Below are positions 1 through 10,968 of a DNA stretch of 64,000 nucleotides, one piece after another (the first letter of the stretch is position 1; every line of letters begins with the position of its first letter). This DNA is from Odobenus rosmarus divergens. Its lineage: Eukaryota > Chordata > Mammalia > Carnivora > Odobenidae. The notes below the pieces were generated by a model, which had not been told where the DNA came from, searched no databases, and saw only the letters and a program-made list of their open reading frames with translations. The position numbers and the translations under genes are program-made. The stretch spans positions 2,233,277-2,297,276 of the forward strand of contig NW_004450458.1 in NCBI RefSeq assembly GCF_000321225.1, given 5' to 3'.

Positions 1-268
1 TATGTTTTACATACTTGAACTTGGCTGGAGAAGGGTGACAGGAAAGGAGATATACCCTTCTAGGCTGAGCATTTACTGTAGCCCAGATTTAATCCACACA
101 CTCTTGTTCATTCAAGATTATCCTCCTTTCAGGGTGTGTATTCACCAGGAAGCACTGCAATAATTTTTGTTCCCACTATAACTTTTTAGGTTTTGCTTCA
201 CAGAGTCAGCTTTCATATTTGTTTCCCATTCAAGGAATACAAACTTGTAATTAAAGTAGCTGTCATTA

Positions 269-384
269 GGGGCACCTGGCTGGCTCAGTCAGTAGGGTAT
301 ACGACACTTGAAGTTTATAAGTTCAAGCCCCACGTTGGGTGTAGAGATTACTTAAAAATTAAAAAAAAAGAGTCTTAAAAAAAA
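269..384 (+). mobile_element. Can-SINE, short form, with intact target-site duplication
   Basis: The tRNA-Lys-like head starts ggggcacctggctggctcag, followed by a B-box-like stretch (gttcaagcccc) and an A-rich tail. A perfect 17-bp duplication, taaagtagctgtcatta, flanks it at 252-268 and 385-401, so both ends are fixed. It lacks the long CT-rich segment of the other copies, so it belongs to a short or older subfamily. Confidence 0.95.
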
Positions 385-401
385 TAAAGTAGCTGTCATT
401 A

Positions 402-904
402 AATATACCTGGATGCTTGGGCTCACCAGGTAAGAGGGAAGGCATGGGGAGAGAAAGACAGAGGAACAGAGAGACCTTAGAATGCCTTCTTTCTCATTCC
501 GCATTTTAGAGGTCAATAAGATGACTTTATTAAATGAAAGAAGGAAGCACTCACCTATTAAATGTCCTTTATATGCTCCGTTCTTTAATCTGCAATACAA
601 CTCCATTTATTCCTATTCTCATTTTACAGATTAGTAGAATAAGGCTCAGGAACTTAATAACCTGCCTCCAGCTGGAAAGTTGAATTTTAGTTAGGTGAGG
701 TTGACAGTTCTGTCTTGTTCTTGCCACAACATCGTGAGCTTTTTATAAAGTAGCTAAACAATCAGCATCACCAAACATGGTTTGACATGACATCTATGGA
801 GGAAAATTTCAAAGAAATAAACACAACATGGTGCCTTTTTCAGGAACCTTAATTGTTGTTAGGTAGAACTTAAGCCAGTCCTGGTCTGATACCTGAGCTT
901 GATT
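402..904. other. Unassigned non-coding stretch
   Basis: No repeat family, exon or RNA recognised. A purine-rich patch (gagagaaagacagaggaacagagaga, split across 450-475) is the only visible feature. Confidence 0.5.
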
Positions 905-914
905 AGAAAGTTGG

Positions 915-1292
915 GCAGGGTATGTGCTATGGTGAGCACTGTGAATTGTACAAGACTGATGAATCACGGATCTGTACTTCTGAAACAAATAATGCAATAT
1001 ATGTTAAGAAAAAAAAGAAGAAGAAGAGAGCAGGAGGGGAAGAATGAAGGGGAGTAAGTCGGAGGGGGAGACGAACCATTAGAGACGATGGACTCTGAAA
1101 AACAAACTGAGGGTTCTAGAGGGGAGGGGGGTCGGGGGATGGGTTAGCCTGGTGATGGGTATTAAAGAGGGCACATTCTGTGTGGAGCACTGGGTGTTAT
1201 GCACAAACAATGAATCATGGAACACTGCATCAAAAACTAATGATGTAATGTATGGTGGTTAACAATAAAAAAATTATTAAAAAAAAAAAAAA
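915..1292 (+). mobile_element. L1 3' end, carnivoran type, 5'-truncated
   Basis: Contains two tail-like modules in series. The first ends with a run of A around 1008-1025. A G-rich polypurine tract follows at 1118-1142, then the second module with gatgggtattaaagaggg and gagcactgggtgttat, and a final A-rich tail. It is flanked by a 10-bp repeat, agaaagttgg, at 905-914 and 1293-1302. The same composite 3' end recurs at 4790-5270 on the same strand, so it is a property of the subfamily. No ORF2 sequence is retained. Confidence 0.9.
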
Positions 1293-1302
1293 AGAAAGTT
1301 GG

Positions 1303-2469
1303 TTTTTGATTTATCTGAATTCTTTATCCTGGATTTCAAGGCTTTTTTCTACATCATGTTGGGGCTTTGTCCATCCAAATGCCTTCTGGTTTTTCCTTAG
1401 CTCAGATGACTGCAGTGACTTTTTTCTTGCCCCAGAAGCAGTTTCTAGGCGCTTGGGTTATTTATCTTCTTAGTATGTCCCTTTCCTCCACAGTATGACG
1501 TGTCACTTCTTTCAACTGTCTAGCTGATCTATAAAATGCATTCATACAGCAGAATCAAGAAAAACAGCAGTGTCCGTCTCCCTGTTAATGGACTTTTCAG
1601 TTGTTTTCAGTTCGAAACCATTACAAATGAAACTACTATAAATATTCTTGTTGTAGAGATAGCTGACTGCCAACATTAAGAAGGAACTAGATAAATAGTC
1701 CTAAATTATATCCACTCTTCATTGCTCAAATATAGACTGACAACAATAATAAGCCCCCCCCATTTTAACCACAGTAGCATAAATTCCTTTCTATCTGTTT
1801 CATAAGATAGTACATATTATTTTTTACAAGCATAGGCTGAAAACACCACCTAATTAGCTTCACAAAATGGTTACCTTGTTGTTTTCCATGTATTTTAGCA
1901 CAAATTTGATCTATATTTATTCAGTCTTGAATTTGGCTATACAAATGACCGGACATGATGCCATCTACCCTCTCATTGATGCATGACGGATAGGGACATA
2001 CCAAGGCTGGGGGCTAAGGTGTTTTCTCAGGAACATGGAATTAACAGACTGGAAGGAAGAAAGCGAAAAATCATCTTATATCTTTGTTTCAGACAGTTTC
2101 ATAAAACATGTAACCTTCGAATGGGTTTTCATTGTAGGGACGTAAGCTTTATTCTAAGACCAATCTGTAGAGGTCTTAACATAAATTGTAAAGATGTCAC
2201 TTTCTGAAGAAGAAAACTTTGCTTTCTGGAGAAGTTATCGTTATATAACATTCTAAGGCATATAATATTCAGGGCAGAAAACAGCGGGTGATATCAATTA
2301 AAAGGAAGAAAAGCGAAATATTATCACATTCTGATTAATTGCACAACTCCTGATACAGGAGAGTAGTCATACTGCATGTGCCTGGAATTGTTATTTCTTG
2401 ATTTTGCTATATGAATGAATTTTATAGGTAACAAGACCTGGGACATACAGTTGTTTGTTCATATAGGAA
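1303..2469. other. Unassigned AT-rich stretch
   Basis: Nothing recognised. A C-run at 1755-1761 and scattered poly-T are present. The short open frames have no recognisable content. Confidence 0.5.
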
Positions 2470-3121
2470 GGTTAGTGATGTTTGTCATTATAGTTTTCTG
2501 ATAGTTCTCTTATGTTTTCATCCATAAATAATAAATGTAGTGGTTGGTACTTCCAGAACAATGTTAAATAATGGTGATGGTGAGGACATTCTTGTTTTGC
2601 TCCTGTCTTTAATGTAACTGCTTTAGTGTTTCCACATGAAATGTGCATGATACATTTCTTTAACAATATCTCTTAGGTGATATTTAATATTTTCATTTTC
2701 ATTTTTTAAAAGATTTTATTTATTTATTTGTTAGAGACACAGCGAGAGAGGGAACACAAGCAGGGGGAGTGGGAGAGGGAGAAGCAGGCTTCCCGCGGAG
2801 CACGGAGCCTGATGTGGGGCTTGATCCCAGGACCCCAGGATCACGACCCAAGCCGAGGGCAGACACTTAACGACTGAGCCACCAGGCGCTGCTAATATTT
2901 TCATTTTCATCATTTCTCAGGTATTCTATAATTTCAGTCTTGATCTCAGTCTTGACTCAATTTGTTTAGTAGAGAGTTACAAAGTTTTCAGATGATTGGG
3001 ATTTTTGCTTTGTTTTGTTTTACAATGAATTTTCTTTCTCTGTTCTCTTATATTACGCCTTGCTCTTTGTTCTTATTTCTTCTTTCATTTTGTTTGCTGT
3101 TTTCTTCATTTCATTTCTTTT
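2470..3121 (-). mobile_element. Old L1 ORF2 fragment, split by a SINE
   Basis: Read on the minus strand, the part before the SINE encodes a degraded piece resembling the L1 reverse-transcriptase domain. The residues TLKTGAKQECP match the position of the family's conserved LKTG-RQGCP segment. The part after the SINE (2911-3121) has the T-rich composition of antisense L1 but is less certain. Stop codons and indels make it non-functional. A Can-SINE with perfect duplications interrupts it, so the L1 is the older insertion. Confidence 0.55.
2703..2892 (-). mobile_element. Can-SINE, full length, reverse orientation
   Basis: Reads, on the plus strand, T-rich tail, GA-rich stretch, B-box-like ggcttgatccca and head complement gagccaccaggcgc. 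An 18-bp perfect duplication, taatattttcattttcat, occurs at 2685-2702 and 2893-2910. The perfect duplication and modest divergence suggest a relatively recent insertion. Confidence 0.97.
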
Positions 3122-3279
3122 TTTCAAAGATTTATTTATCTTTATTTGAGAAAGAGTCTTTTAAGCAGACTACATGCTAAGTGTGGAGCCTGACACAAGT
3201 TTCGATCTCATGACCCTGAGATCACAACCTGAGCTGAAACCAAGAGTCGGATGCTTAACTGTACCACCAGGCACCCCTA
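3122..3279 (-). mobile_element. Can-SINE, older divergent copy, reverse orientation
   Basis: T-rich tail, then gatttatttatctttatttgag, cut here after 20 as gatttatttatctttatttg. It continues through tcatgaccctgagatcacaa and ends in accaggcacccct. The GA-rich segment is shortened and the A box is diverged. No clear target duplication was found. Confidence 0.85.
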
Positions 3280-3700
3280 CTTTGTTTCTTATAATAAGTT
3301 TTAAAGGTTTAAATTGTGTTCTAGCAATTATTTTAATAATGATAACCTTAAAAGAGTATCTATCAATTCCCTACTATGAACAATTGAAATTAATCTCTCA
3401 AAATAAAAATATTTAAGGTATATAACATGATATTTGATATACATAGTGAAATGATTACTGCAGTCCAGCTAATCTCCTCACATAGTTACCTTTTTTGGTG
3501 TGTGATGAGTGACTCTGAAATCTACCCTTTTAGCATATTTCCAGAGTTCAATACCGTATTCTTAAGTAATCATTCCTGTACATTAGATCTGTAGACTTAT
3601 TCAGCCTACATACCGCAACTTTGTATCCTTTGACCAACATCTCTCCATTTCCCTCCTTCCCCTTCCCTGGTAATCAATATTCTACTCTGCTTCTATGAGG

Positions 3701-3724
3701 TGTTTGTTTGTTTGTTTGTTTTTG
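3701..3724. repeat. (TTTG)n microsatellite
   Basis: About six units of TGTT/GTTT within the antisense L1 fragment. Confidence 0.9.
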
Positions 3725-3866
3725 AGATTCCATGTGTAAGGGAGATCATACCGTATTTGTCCTTCTGTGTCTGGCTTATCTCACTTAGCATAATGTCCTC
3801 AAGTTTCATCTATGTTGTCGCAAATGGTAGGATTTCCTTCTTTCTTGTGGCTGAATAATATTCCAC

Positions 3867-3893
3867 TGTGTGTGTGTGTGTGTGTGTGTGTGT
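3867..3893. repeat. (GT)n dinucleotide microsatellite
   Basis: About 13 uninterrupted GT units located at the TG/TA-rich position of an L1 copy. Probably length-variable. Confidence 0.95.
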
Positions 3894-4073
3894 ATCCCTT
3901 CCTCCCTTCACCCAATTTTAATTGATATTTTTAATGGTTATATCTCTAAGTGTACTTATTTCTTTGTATTTTATATATCAGGTTTAAATGGCCTCATTTT
4001 ACCCCACACTACTAATTTTTTAAAGAAGAAACAAGCATAACTGTGTTATGTTTTACTTTCCCCTTCCCATTTC

Positions 4074-4305
4074 TTTTTTTTTTTAAAGATTTTTAAAATT
4101 TATTGATTTGAGAGAGAGTGAGGGAGAGCAAGAGAATGAGGAGAGAGAGAACGAGCTGGGGGGGGGAGGGTAGAGGGAGAGGTAAAGGGAGAAGTGGACT
4201 TCCCGCTGAGCAGGAAGCCCAATGCAGGGCTCGATCCCAGGACCCCAGATCATGACCTGAACTGAAGGCAGATGTTTAACCAACGGAGCCACCCAGGCGC
4301 CCCTA
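4074..4305 (-). mobile_element. Can-SINE, full length, reverse orientation
   Basis: Long T tail, an expanded GA-rich block, gggctcgatcccaggacccc and the head complement gccacccaggcgcccc. A 13-bp duplication, cccttcccatttc, is present at 4061-4073 and 4306-4318. The GA/G-rich part is longer than in neighbouring copies. Confidence 0.96.
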
Positions 4306-4497
4306 CCCTTCCCATTTCAATTTTTGTTAATCATATAATTTCTACACTATTAGAATTTTAAATGATAAGAGTGTATTCTTTAATGCATAATTCTCACATC
4401 CCTAGACATGTCAGTGGTTTCAGTGCTTCTTATCAGTCTTTACACAGAGTGACTACATTTATCTCTTGGTTGCCTGAAGTTAGTTCTCTAGTAGTTT

Positions 4498-4712
4498 TTC
4501 TTTCCTTTTTTTTTGGAGAAAGACAGTGTGCAACGGCGGTGTGTCAGAGTGCAGGGGAGGGGAGGGGCAGAGCGGAAGGAGAGAGAGAATCTCAAGCAGG
4601 CTCCACACCCAGAGTGGAGCCAGTCTAGGGGCTCAAATTCACAATCCTGAGATCATGACCTGAGCTGAAATCAAAAGTTGGGCACTTAACTGACTGAGGG
4701 ACCCAGGTGCCG
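4498..4712 (-). mobile_element. Can-SINE, diverged, reverse orientation
   Basis: Ends in gagggacccaggtgcc with the internal phrase gagatcatgacctgagctga. A 12-bp duplication, ctctagtagttt, at 4486-4497 and 4713-4724 fixes the ends. It is more diverged in the GA-rich part than the neighbour at 4074-4305. Confidence 0.93.
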
Positions 4713-4789
4713 CTCTAGTAGTTTCTGCATCTTACTTGAGCTCTTGTAATGTCAATTGACTCATTACATTTTTAAAGTTTATGATAATG

Positions 4790-5270
4790 TATATGACCTC
4801 ACTGATATGAGGAATTCTTAATCTCAGGAAACAAACTGAGTGTTGCTGGAGTTTGGGGGGGGCTGGGAGGGATGGGGGGCTGGGTGATAGACATTGGGGA
4901 GGGTATGTGCTTTGGTGAGCGCTGTGAATTGTGCAAGACTGTTGAATCACAGATCTGTACCTCTGAAACAAATAATGCAATATATGTTAAGAAAAAAAAA
5001 AAAAGAAGATAGCAGGAGGGGAAGAATGAAGGGGAGTAAGTCGGAGGGGGAGACGAACCATGAGAGACGATGGACTCTGAAAAACAAACTGAGGGCTCTA
5101 GAGGGGAGGAGGGTAGGGGGATGGGTTAGCCTGGTGATGGGTATTAAAGAGGGCACATTCTGCGTGGAGCACTGGGTGTTATGCACAAACAATGAATCAT
5201 GGAACACTACATCAAAAACTAATGATGTAATATATGGTGATTAACAATAAAAAATTAAAAAAAATAAAAT
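4790..5270 (+). mobile_element. L1 3' end, carnivoran type with duplicated tail module
   Basis: Same composite 3' end as 915-1292 but extended 5' by a G-rich stretch (4852-4888). The inner A-rich tract lies at 4991-5006 and the final tail at about 5246-5270. Flanked by a 16-bp repeat with one mismatch: aaagtttatgataatg at 4774-4789 and aaagtttacgataatg at 5271-5286. 5'-truncated, with no coding sequence. Confidence 0.93.
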
Positions 5271-5286
5271 AAAGTTTACGATAATG

Positions 5287-5639
5287 CGTTTTCTTATCGT
5301 TTTCATTTGCTTTATGGCAATATTTTTTGAGGGTATGTTATTTCACTTGGCATTTCTTCTCCTCCTTTTACTTATGCTATATTATTTGGGTATTTTGTGC
5401 TAGCTTATTTTTTAGAAAGACCTTCTATTTTTTCTTTTTTCTTTTTTTTTAATAAGGCACATTTTTCTCGGACCAGACATAGAAGAGACAAAACCATGTA
5501 ATACACTCTTTCAGGAATTCTACTTGTTCTTGAAGATTATTCCTTTGGACTTTTTCATTTAGTTCACCCAGGCCAGCTGAGATTGTTAACAAAGGACTGC
5601 TCTCTCTACAGATATTCCCTTCTTTTTCATGCTGTATGA
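5287..5639. other. Unassigned T-rich stretch
   Basis: Poly-T runs around 5430-5450. No family recognised. Confidence 0.5.
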
Positions 5640-6085
5640 CTTGCTTACTCCAACATAATAGGCTACTCCAAAACTAGTGGCTTAAAATAGCCATTTATTA
5701 GCTATTATGAGTGTATTGGACCTAGGCTCATTCATAAATCTGTGATTGGCTGGAGGCTGGCTAATTTAGGCTGGGCTGGGAATGGCTTTGCTCTATTTTA
5801 TTCACCTTCTGAGACCAGCATGCTAGTCTGGGTTTGTCCTTCTTGTAGCAATGGCAGAAGTGGAAGAAGAATTACACAAGATTCTTGAGAACTTGTCTTG
5901 AACTGGTACATCATATTTGTCTTATTCTATTGGCCAAAACAAATCAATATGGTAGAGCCAAGATTTAAAGGATGGGGAAATAGACTGTGCCTCTTTAGTG
6001 ACAGGAACTGAAAAGTCATATGAAAATGAGTGTGGATACAGGGCTGCAGGATTGGAGTCATTAACACAATTTATCACATTTACCA
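5640..6085 (-). mobile_element. Old MLT1-like LTR or similar interspersed repeat
   Basis: Carries phrases seen in diverged mammalian MaLR-type LTRs read in reverse: caaaactagtggcttaaaat, gtgattggctggaggctggc, ctattggccaaaacaaatca and ggatggggaaatagactgtg. Highly diverged. Family and subfamily were assigned from memory of consensus wording only. Confidence 0.5.
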
Positions 6086-6249
6086 AATACAGAATGCTTT
6101 CTTTCTATAAACATAGCTTATTTGTTTAATTCTCTGTTCATCCCCCATATTCCCTGCTTTTCATGACTTTGTGTTAACTGGTCCAAGGAATTTCCCACTG
6201 CCAATACATGTATTTGTTCTTTTAGTTTCAAACAAGGTGAGAGAAGTGG

Positions 6250-6795
6250 ACTTCAAAGATGGCCCCATTCATCCTCATCTCCTTGTATAAGCCCTTTCAC
6301 TGAGTGTGGGCTGGACCTAGTGGCTTGCATCTATGGAACAATTAATGGATACAATTCCAAGATTAGTTTATAAAAACCTAATGTGTCTTCCATCCTGCTC
6401 ACACACTTTATCTTTCTCTGGTTCTTCTTGTTTGCTTGCTTTGATGAAACAAGCTGCCATGTTGTGAGCTCCTTATGGAGGGGCCTACAGGACAAAGAAC
6501 TGAGAGGGGCTTCCAGCCAACCTCCAGCAAGAAACTTAACCAAAAGGAACTCAATCAAAAGCCCTCAACCACATAAATGAGATTGGAAGTGGATTTTACC
6601 CCAGCTGAGACTTCTAATGACTGCAGCCCTGGCCAACACCTTGCTTTCAGTTTGTGAGGGGTCTTGGAGTAGAGAAATCAGTGAAGCTGTGCCCAAATTC
6701 TGACCTACAGAAACCGTGAGGCAATAAATGATGATGGTTAAAGCCACTGAGTTTTGAGGTAATATGTTGCACAGCAATTGCTAACTAATACACTT
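6250..6795 (+). mobile_element. MLT1-type (MaLR) LTR, diverged
   Basis: Order of landmarks on the plus strand: gattagtttataaaaaccta, aagctgccatgttgtgagct, a segment with gactgcagccctggccaaca, then cagaaaccgtgaggcaataa with an AATAAA signal at 6722-6727, and the terminal gctaactaatacact. This is the usual organisation of MLT1 LTRs. No internal proviral sequence adjoins it, so it is probably a solo LTR. Confidence 0.7.
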
Positions 6796-7269
6796 GGATT
6801 GTTGCTTTTACCTTTCAGCTGTGCCATTTGCCTTGGAGAAGTGTGCCCTGTTGACTTTGCTTGAGATCTGCAGCAAGGGTATTTGCTCTCCAGAGCTTGA
6901 CCTTCATAGCATTTGGCAGGTATTCTGAATACACTGCAGTTGGTCTTTATTATTTATTTAAAGAAATTGTTTAGAGTTATGGTAAAGTTTTATCAAAGAA
7001 AGAGTTTAGAATTGTTGCCTTTATACTCTTCATCCTATTTATTGCTTTTGGGTGATTTTTTTTCCTATTATTATAAAAATGAAAGTACAGGTTCTGAATT
7101 GTGCATTTCATTTCTAAATACTTCCAGAGAGCTGCTGCTTTAGACCCTTGGTACAATAATATGTGAGGAACTTAATGAATCCTATCCCAGGGACAGAGGC
7201 CAGCTTTGTGCTGGTTCTCCTTCGACCCAGCACCTTCCTTCTCTGTTCTCATCTTACATGTTTAACCCA
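6796..7269. other. Unassigned stretch
   Basis: No repeat or gene recognised. Mixed composition. Confidence 0.5.
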
Positions 7270-7495
7270 AGAGGTGGTCTATGTGGTTCTGGCATCAGAT
7301 TATCCATAAGTTTACCTTAGTTCTCCCACTTACTACTATGTGACCCTCTCTACATCTCATTTCCCTAATCTCTAAATGCTTTATAGTATTGAGAACTAGT
7401 CTTGATAGCATTGTGAGGCTAACAAAATAAAATAATTCATGCTGCATTTAATACAGTACCTACCAGGTGGTAAGCCCTCAATAAATGCTAACTAC
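7270..7495 (+). mobile_element. MIR SINE, nearly full length
   Basis: Follows the MIR order: ggttctggcatcagatta, cccacttactactatgtgac, catctcatttccctaatctc, and the 3' end taccaggtggtaagccctca with aataaatgctaacta. Diverged as expected for this old family. Confidence 0.8.
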
Positions 7496-8242
7496 GTAAA
7501 ATATATGTTTACTGAATACCTATTAATTGGCTGAGATTGTGCCAGGTTATGAAGATACTAACGTGAGTGCAATTTGGTTCCTTTTTCTCAAGGAAATCAC
7601 AGTCTTGTGAATGAAATAGTAATTAATAGCGGTATAACAGTATTGTTTACAAACACTGTCATGTACTTTACTAATCCGATCCTGATAAATTCACCTATGA
7701 AGTATTATTCCTGAATTCCTGCCTTGGTTTCCTGCCTGGTATCCCAGTTACTCTAGGATTAGATGACGTTTTATATCCAGAAGACAGCCAGATAAAAGGT
7801 CTGTCTACCCGACTTCACTTCTGGAATCCATTTAGACAATTCTCTTGCTATGTGCATATATTTGACTAAATTGTGTGGATGAAGCTTTTGGATGTAGGAG
7901 AAGCATTTAGATATACCAGTTAGCTGGTAAGAATGAAGGAAATCGCTGCTATTGTTTCTGGCCTCTGATAGGCCAGAGCCATTGTTCAGCTTCTGCAAGC
8001 CACTCCATTTGGGCTCCAAGACCGGCTCTAAACCTAGAGCCCAGATTCGTTCCCTGAGGGTCATCTGATAACCTGTATTTGCTTTTCTCTTGATCCTCCT
8101 GCATATGAATGTTGGTCAGAGAAGGGTTGTAGAATGGAAAGGCATGTGAGAAGATTGGTAAGACGCAGGCAGAAATAAGATCTGGTTAGAGTAGAGAGGT
8201 AGGGAGTGAAGGGATTATTCGTTGAAACTTCATCAGGGATGC
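7496..8242. other. Unassigned stretch following a MIR
   Basis: The first 120 bases (gtttactgaatacctattaa, gtgccaggttatgaagatac) resemble an old repeat end of the MIR/L2 kind. The remainder, including an open frame on the minus strand at 7771-8064, has no recognisable content. Confidence 0.45.
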
Positions 8243-8255
8243 TGGGGAGACAAAT

Positions 8256-8443
8256 CTTTTATTTTTATTTTTATTTTTATTTATTTATTTGAGAGAGAGT
8301 GAGAGCGAGAGAGATCACAGAGGGAGAGGGAGAAGCCGATTCGCCACCGAGCAGAGAGCCTGACACGGGGCTCGATCCTAGGACCCCGAAATCATGACCT
8401 GAGCTGAAGGCAGATGCTTAACCAACTGAGCCCCCCAGGCGCC
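8256..8443 (-). mobile_element. Can-SINE, full length, reverse orientation
   Basis: (TTTTTA)n-type tail, short GA block, ggggctcgatcctaggaccc and gagccccccaggcgcc. An imperfect duplication of about 12 bp flanks it (ggggagacaaat near 8244-8255, agggagacagaat near 8445-8457). Confidence 0.93.
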
Positions 8444-8457
8444 TAGGGAGACAGAAT

Positions 8458-8849
8458 TCTCAAGTGAATTGCTTTGGCATACATCACAAAATCACCAGGC
8501 AGACCCCTCCCCTAAAGACCTGCTCAATGTTCCTGGCAGATATATCTTAGAAAATAAAACTGTTTAGACCACCGCCCTGCCAATATCCAAAAGTACAGAC
8601 CATGCCTCCCCCCCTGTTTAGGCCACAGAGTAAAACACTTCAGACCAAACAAATAAACAAACAACAAGCAAAATACAAAACAAAAGGCCAGTTGTGTCTA
8701 CTTCCGTCACCCAGGCAGAGCCCGCCAAGAGTGTCGAGCAAGAAACGGGAGAGAGCTGGTGAGTGTGTCAGAGGTTCTGGCCAAGGCTGGGAGATCAGGT
8801 GCCCGTGGCTCACTGCGCGGGAGTTAATATGTGGTGCCTTTGCTGTTGT
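8458..8849. other. Unassigned repeat-poor stretch
   Basis: No family recognised. Contains an AAAC-rich patch near 8650-8690. Confidence 0.5.
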
Positions 8850-9140
8850 CAAACATATTTCATTAGTGTTTTTCCCTTATTAAATATGAAAATCATGTCA
8901 AAGGTAAATGTCAAGGGGCTATAAAATTACCCTTCTTATCTTCCGTACATTTATCAGTTGATAAATGGAAAGACACTGCTGCCAAAATAACTGAATGAAT
9001 AATTTATAAATGACTGATGCATCTTGTATGTTGTTTCGGGCACAAAACAGTAGGACATCAATAATCAAAAGAAGTTGGATTAATTTAGCAGTATTTTGCT
9101 GCTGACATTTTTATCTCAATGCTGCAGTGTAGATCTTGGT
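8850..9140. promoter_or_regulatory. Candidate conserved non-coding element
   Basis: Repeat-free AT-rich block with clustered motif-like words, such as cattagtg, ataaatgg, aataatttataaatgactga and ggattaatttagcag, typical in style of developmental enhancers. No alignment was available, so this is inference from texture only. Confidence 0.25.
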
Positions 9141-10079
9141 GGCCAGAGAATCTCGTTTCTATCATTTTGGTCCTTACTTACTTGGGGGTACAGAGGTAGG
9201 GGAGGAGGGGCCCCTTCTCCTACCTCAGAGCTCCTTCTCCCTTCTTCTTTGATAGTAAGTCCTGAGATTTGCTCTGCACCTTCTCTCTCCCTCCATGGGT
9301 TCTTCTGTAGTACTCGCACACCTGGAATGTAAAAAAAATCTTGATTTAAAAAAGGGTTGCACATCTAACCTGAATTCTCACCTCGCCTAGGAGTTTCTCC
9401 CCTCCCCCCCGCCTTAATTTACATCAAGGCAGTGTTATCTTTGAAATGATAGTCTCTTTAGATAACTTTCTTAAACGCATTTAAAAATCGGTGACATTGC
9501 CATCTTGGTCACCCTAAAAGGCTCTTGGATGTGCTGGTAGGAGACGGGCCAGAGCAGAGCTCAATGCTATTGCTGGCCAGAGTTTAGGTTCCTGCCAACC
9601 ACCAACTGGAAAGAAGACCTGGAAGCTTCGCCTCCCTGCAGCAGTAAACTCGACTGCACTACAAGTCTTCCTGGGAAGTGGGGGGGGGGGGGGGAAGGGC
9701 CCAAAACCAAACCAAAACAAAACAAGACAAAACAAACAAGCGAACAAAAACCAAAAACGCAGCCACAGGAAAATTTTGCGGAGAAAATTTGCTTGGATTT
9801 GGAGATCTCAACCTGGATCTAATTTCCCCCCAAGTTTGAGCAGCCGTTTGTTTTCGCGACCTACCCTAACAAAGCGGGAAGGGGCCATACAATTAACATC
9901 ATGATTTATTCTGACATGACTCTTGAAGGGTGGCCACTTTATTATTTTTTAAAAAAATTCCACCCCGTGGCTTTACCCACCAAACCTAGGATCTGCTTTT
10001 TGTCATCCCATTGTCAAAACGGCCTTGCCTCGGGTCCCCGGGCCCCACTGCCTGTTAACAAGAGCAGCTTGCACGGAGC
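9141..10079. other. Unassigned stretch with poly-G and AAAAC tracts
   Basis: Contains a 14-base G run at 9681-9694 followed by AAAAC/AAACA-rich sequence at 9701-9755. CpG dinucleotides rise towards 9850. No repeat family or exon recognised. Confidence 0.5.
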
Positions 10080-10270
10080 ACTACATCCATCCGGACGTGG
10101 TAATTGGGCTCTGCCCGCCCCGCTCCTCCGCTTTAGGTCGGCTGGGCTGGGCGCAGGGGAGACCCCAGACCCAGACCTCCCAGGTGGGGGTGGGGGTCGG
10201 GGGGGGCGGAGGGGGGTTGCTCCCGGGCTGGGCGCGTGATCGGCAGCTCCAGGGGGCGGCGGACCTGTGA
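10080..10270. promoter_or_regulatory. Small CpG-rich patch with G-quadruplex pattern
   Basis: Counted by eye, G+C is about 70% with some 15 CpG in 180 bases (observed/expected about 0.7). The plus strand carries four long G runs at 10186-10190, 10192-10196, 10199-10206 and 10211-10216 with loops of 1-4 bases. No TATA-like element or convincing exon follows, so it may be an orphan CpG island, an enhancer or an unannotated lncRNA promoter. Confidence 0.45.
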
Positions 10271-10369
10271 CTGAACGGAGATGGGGACACACTGCGGGCG
10301 AGGATGAAAACTGGGGCCCTCCCTCCCAGGGCACGGAGCTGATCTGCGGAATTGGCCCGGTCCCTGGAA

Positions 10370-10560
10370 CTTCACAGACAGTGCAGCAGAAGGCTCTGGC
10401 TCTCTCGTTTGGGCATTTATTACCTGGAGCAAAATGTGCAGAGAGGGTTGATAATGAAGTACTTGACTAATTCAGTGTGATCCAGCTGGCTCAGCCAGAG
10501 GGGCTGGCTGCCGAAGGAGGCCGGGAAGCTGAAGAACTCACTGTTAGCCATTTTCCCTTG
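10370..10560. promoter_or_regulatory. Candidate conserved non-coding element
   Basis: Repeat-free block next to the CpG-rich patch, with words such as tttgggcatttattacctgg and gataatgaagtacttgacta. Suggested only by texture and position. Confidence 0.22.
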
Positions 10561-10800
10561 GCACCTGGGAAGACAAAACAAAGGAGTGCAGAGATCAAAA
10601 AGCAGAGAGGTATCAATAATAAAGAAGGAGAGGAGATAGGGAGAGAAGGGGGGGACGTGGGGGGGGTAGGACCTTGGCTTGTTTAAAGAAAGTTATTTTT
10701 CTCTCTCCTTTCATTTCCGAATGAATCGCTTTCCCCTCTCTGGACCTCTTTACATTCTAAATGGAGTCAGTCTTATGGTCACAGATACCAGGTCTGTTTT

Positions 10801-10809
10801 TCTTTCTTT

Positions 10810-10864
<55 letters not shown>

Positions 10865-10916
10865 NNNNNNNNNNNNNNNNNNNNNNNNNNNNNNNNNNNN
10901 NNNNNNNNNNNNNNTT

Positions 10917-10968
<52 letters not shown>

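Larger units (their letters stand above)
3412..3905 (-). mobile_element. L1 3' region fragment (older L1M-like), reverse orientation
   Basis: Diagnostic antisense L1 phrases are present: tgtctggcttatctcactta at about 3770, agcataatgtcctcaagttt, then gctgaataatattccactgt. The part ending in a (GT)n tract corresponds to the usual variable TA/TG-rich site in L1. Diverged and non-coding. Confidence 0.85.

Noticed and set aside
269..384. tRNA gene call on Can-SINE heads
   Set aside because: The heads derive from tRNA but lack intact cloverleaf and are part of SINE copies with A tails and target duplications.
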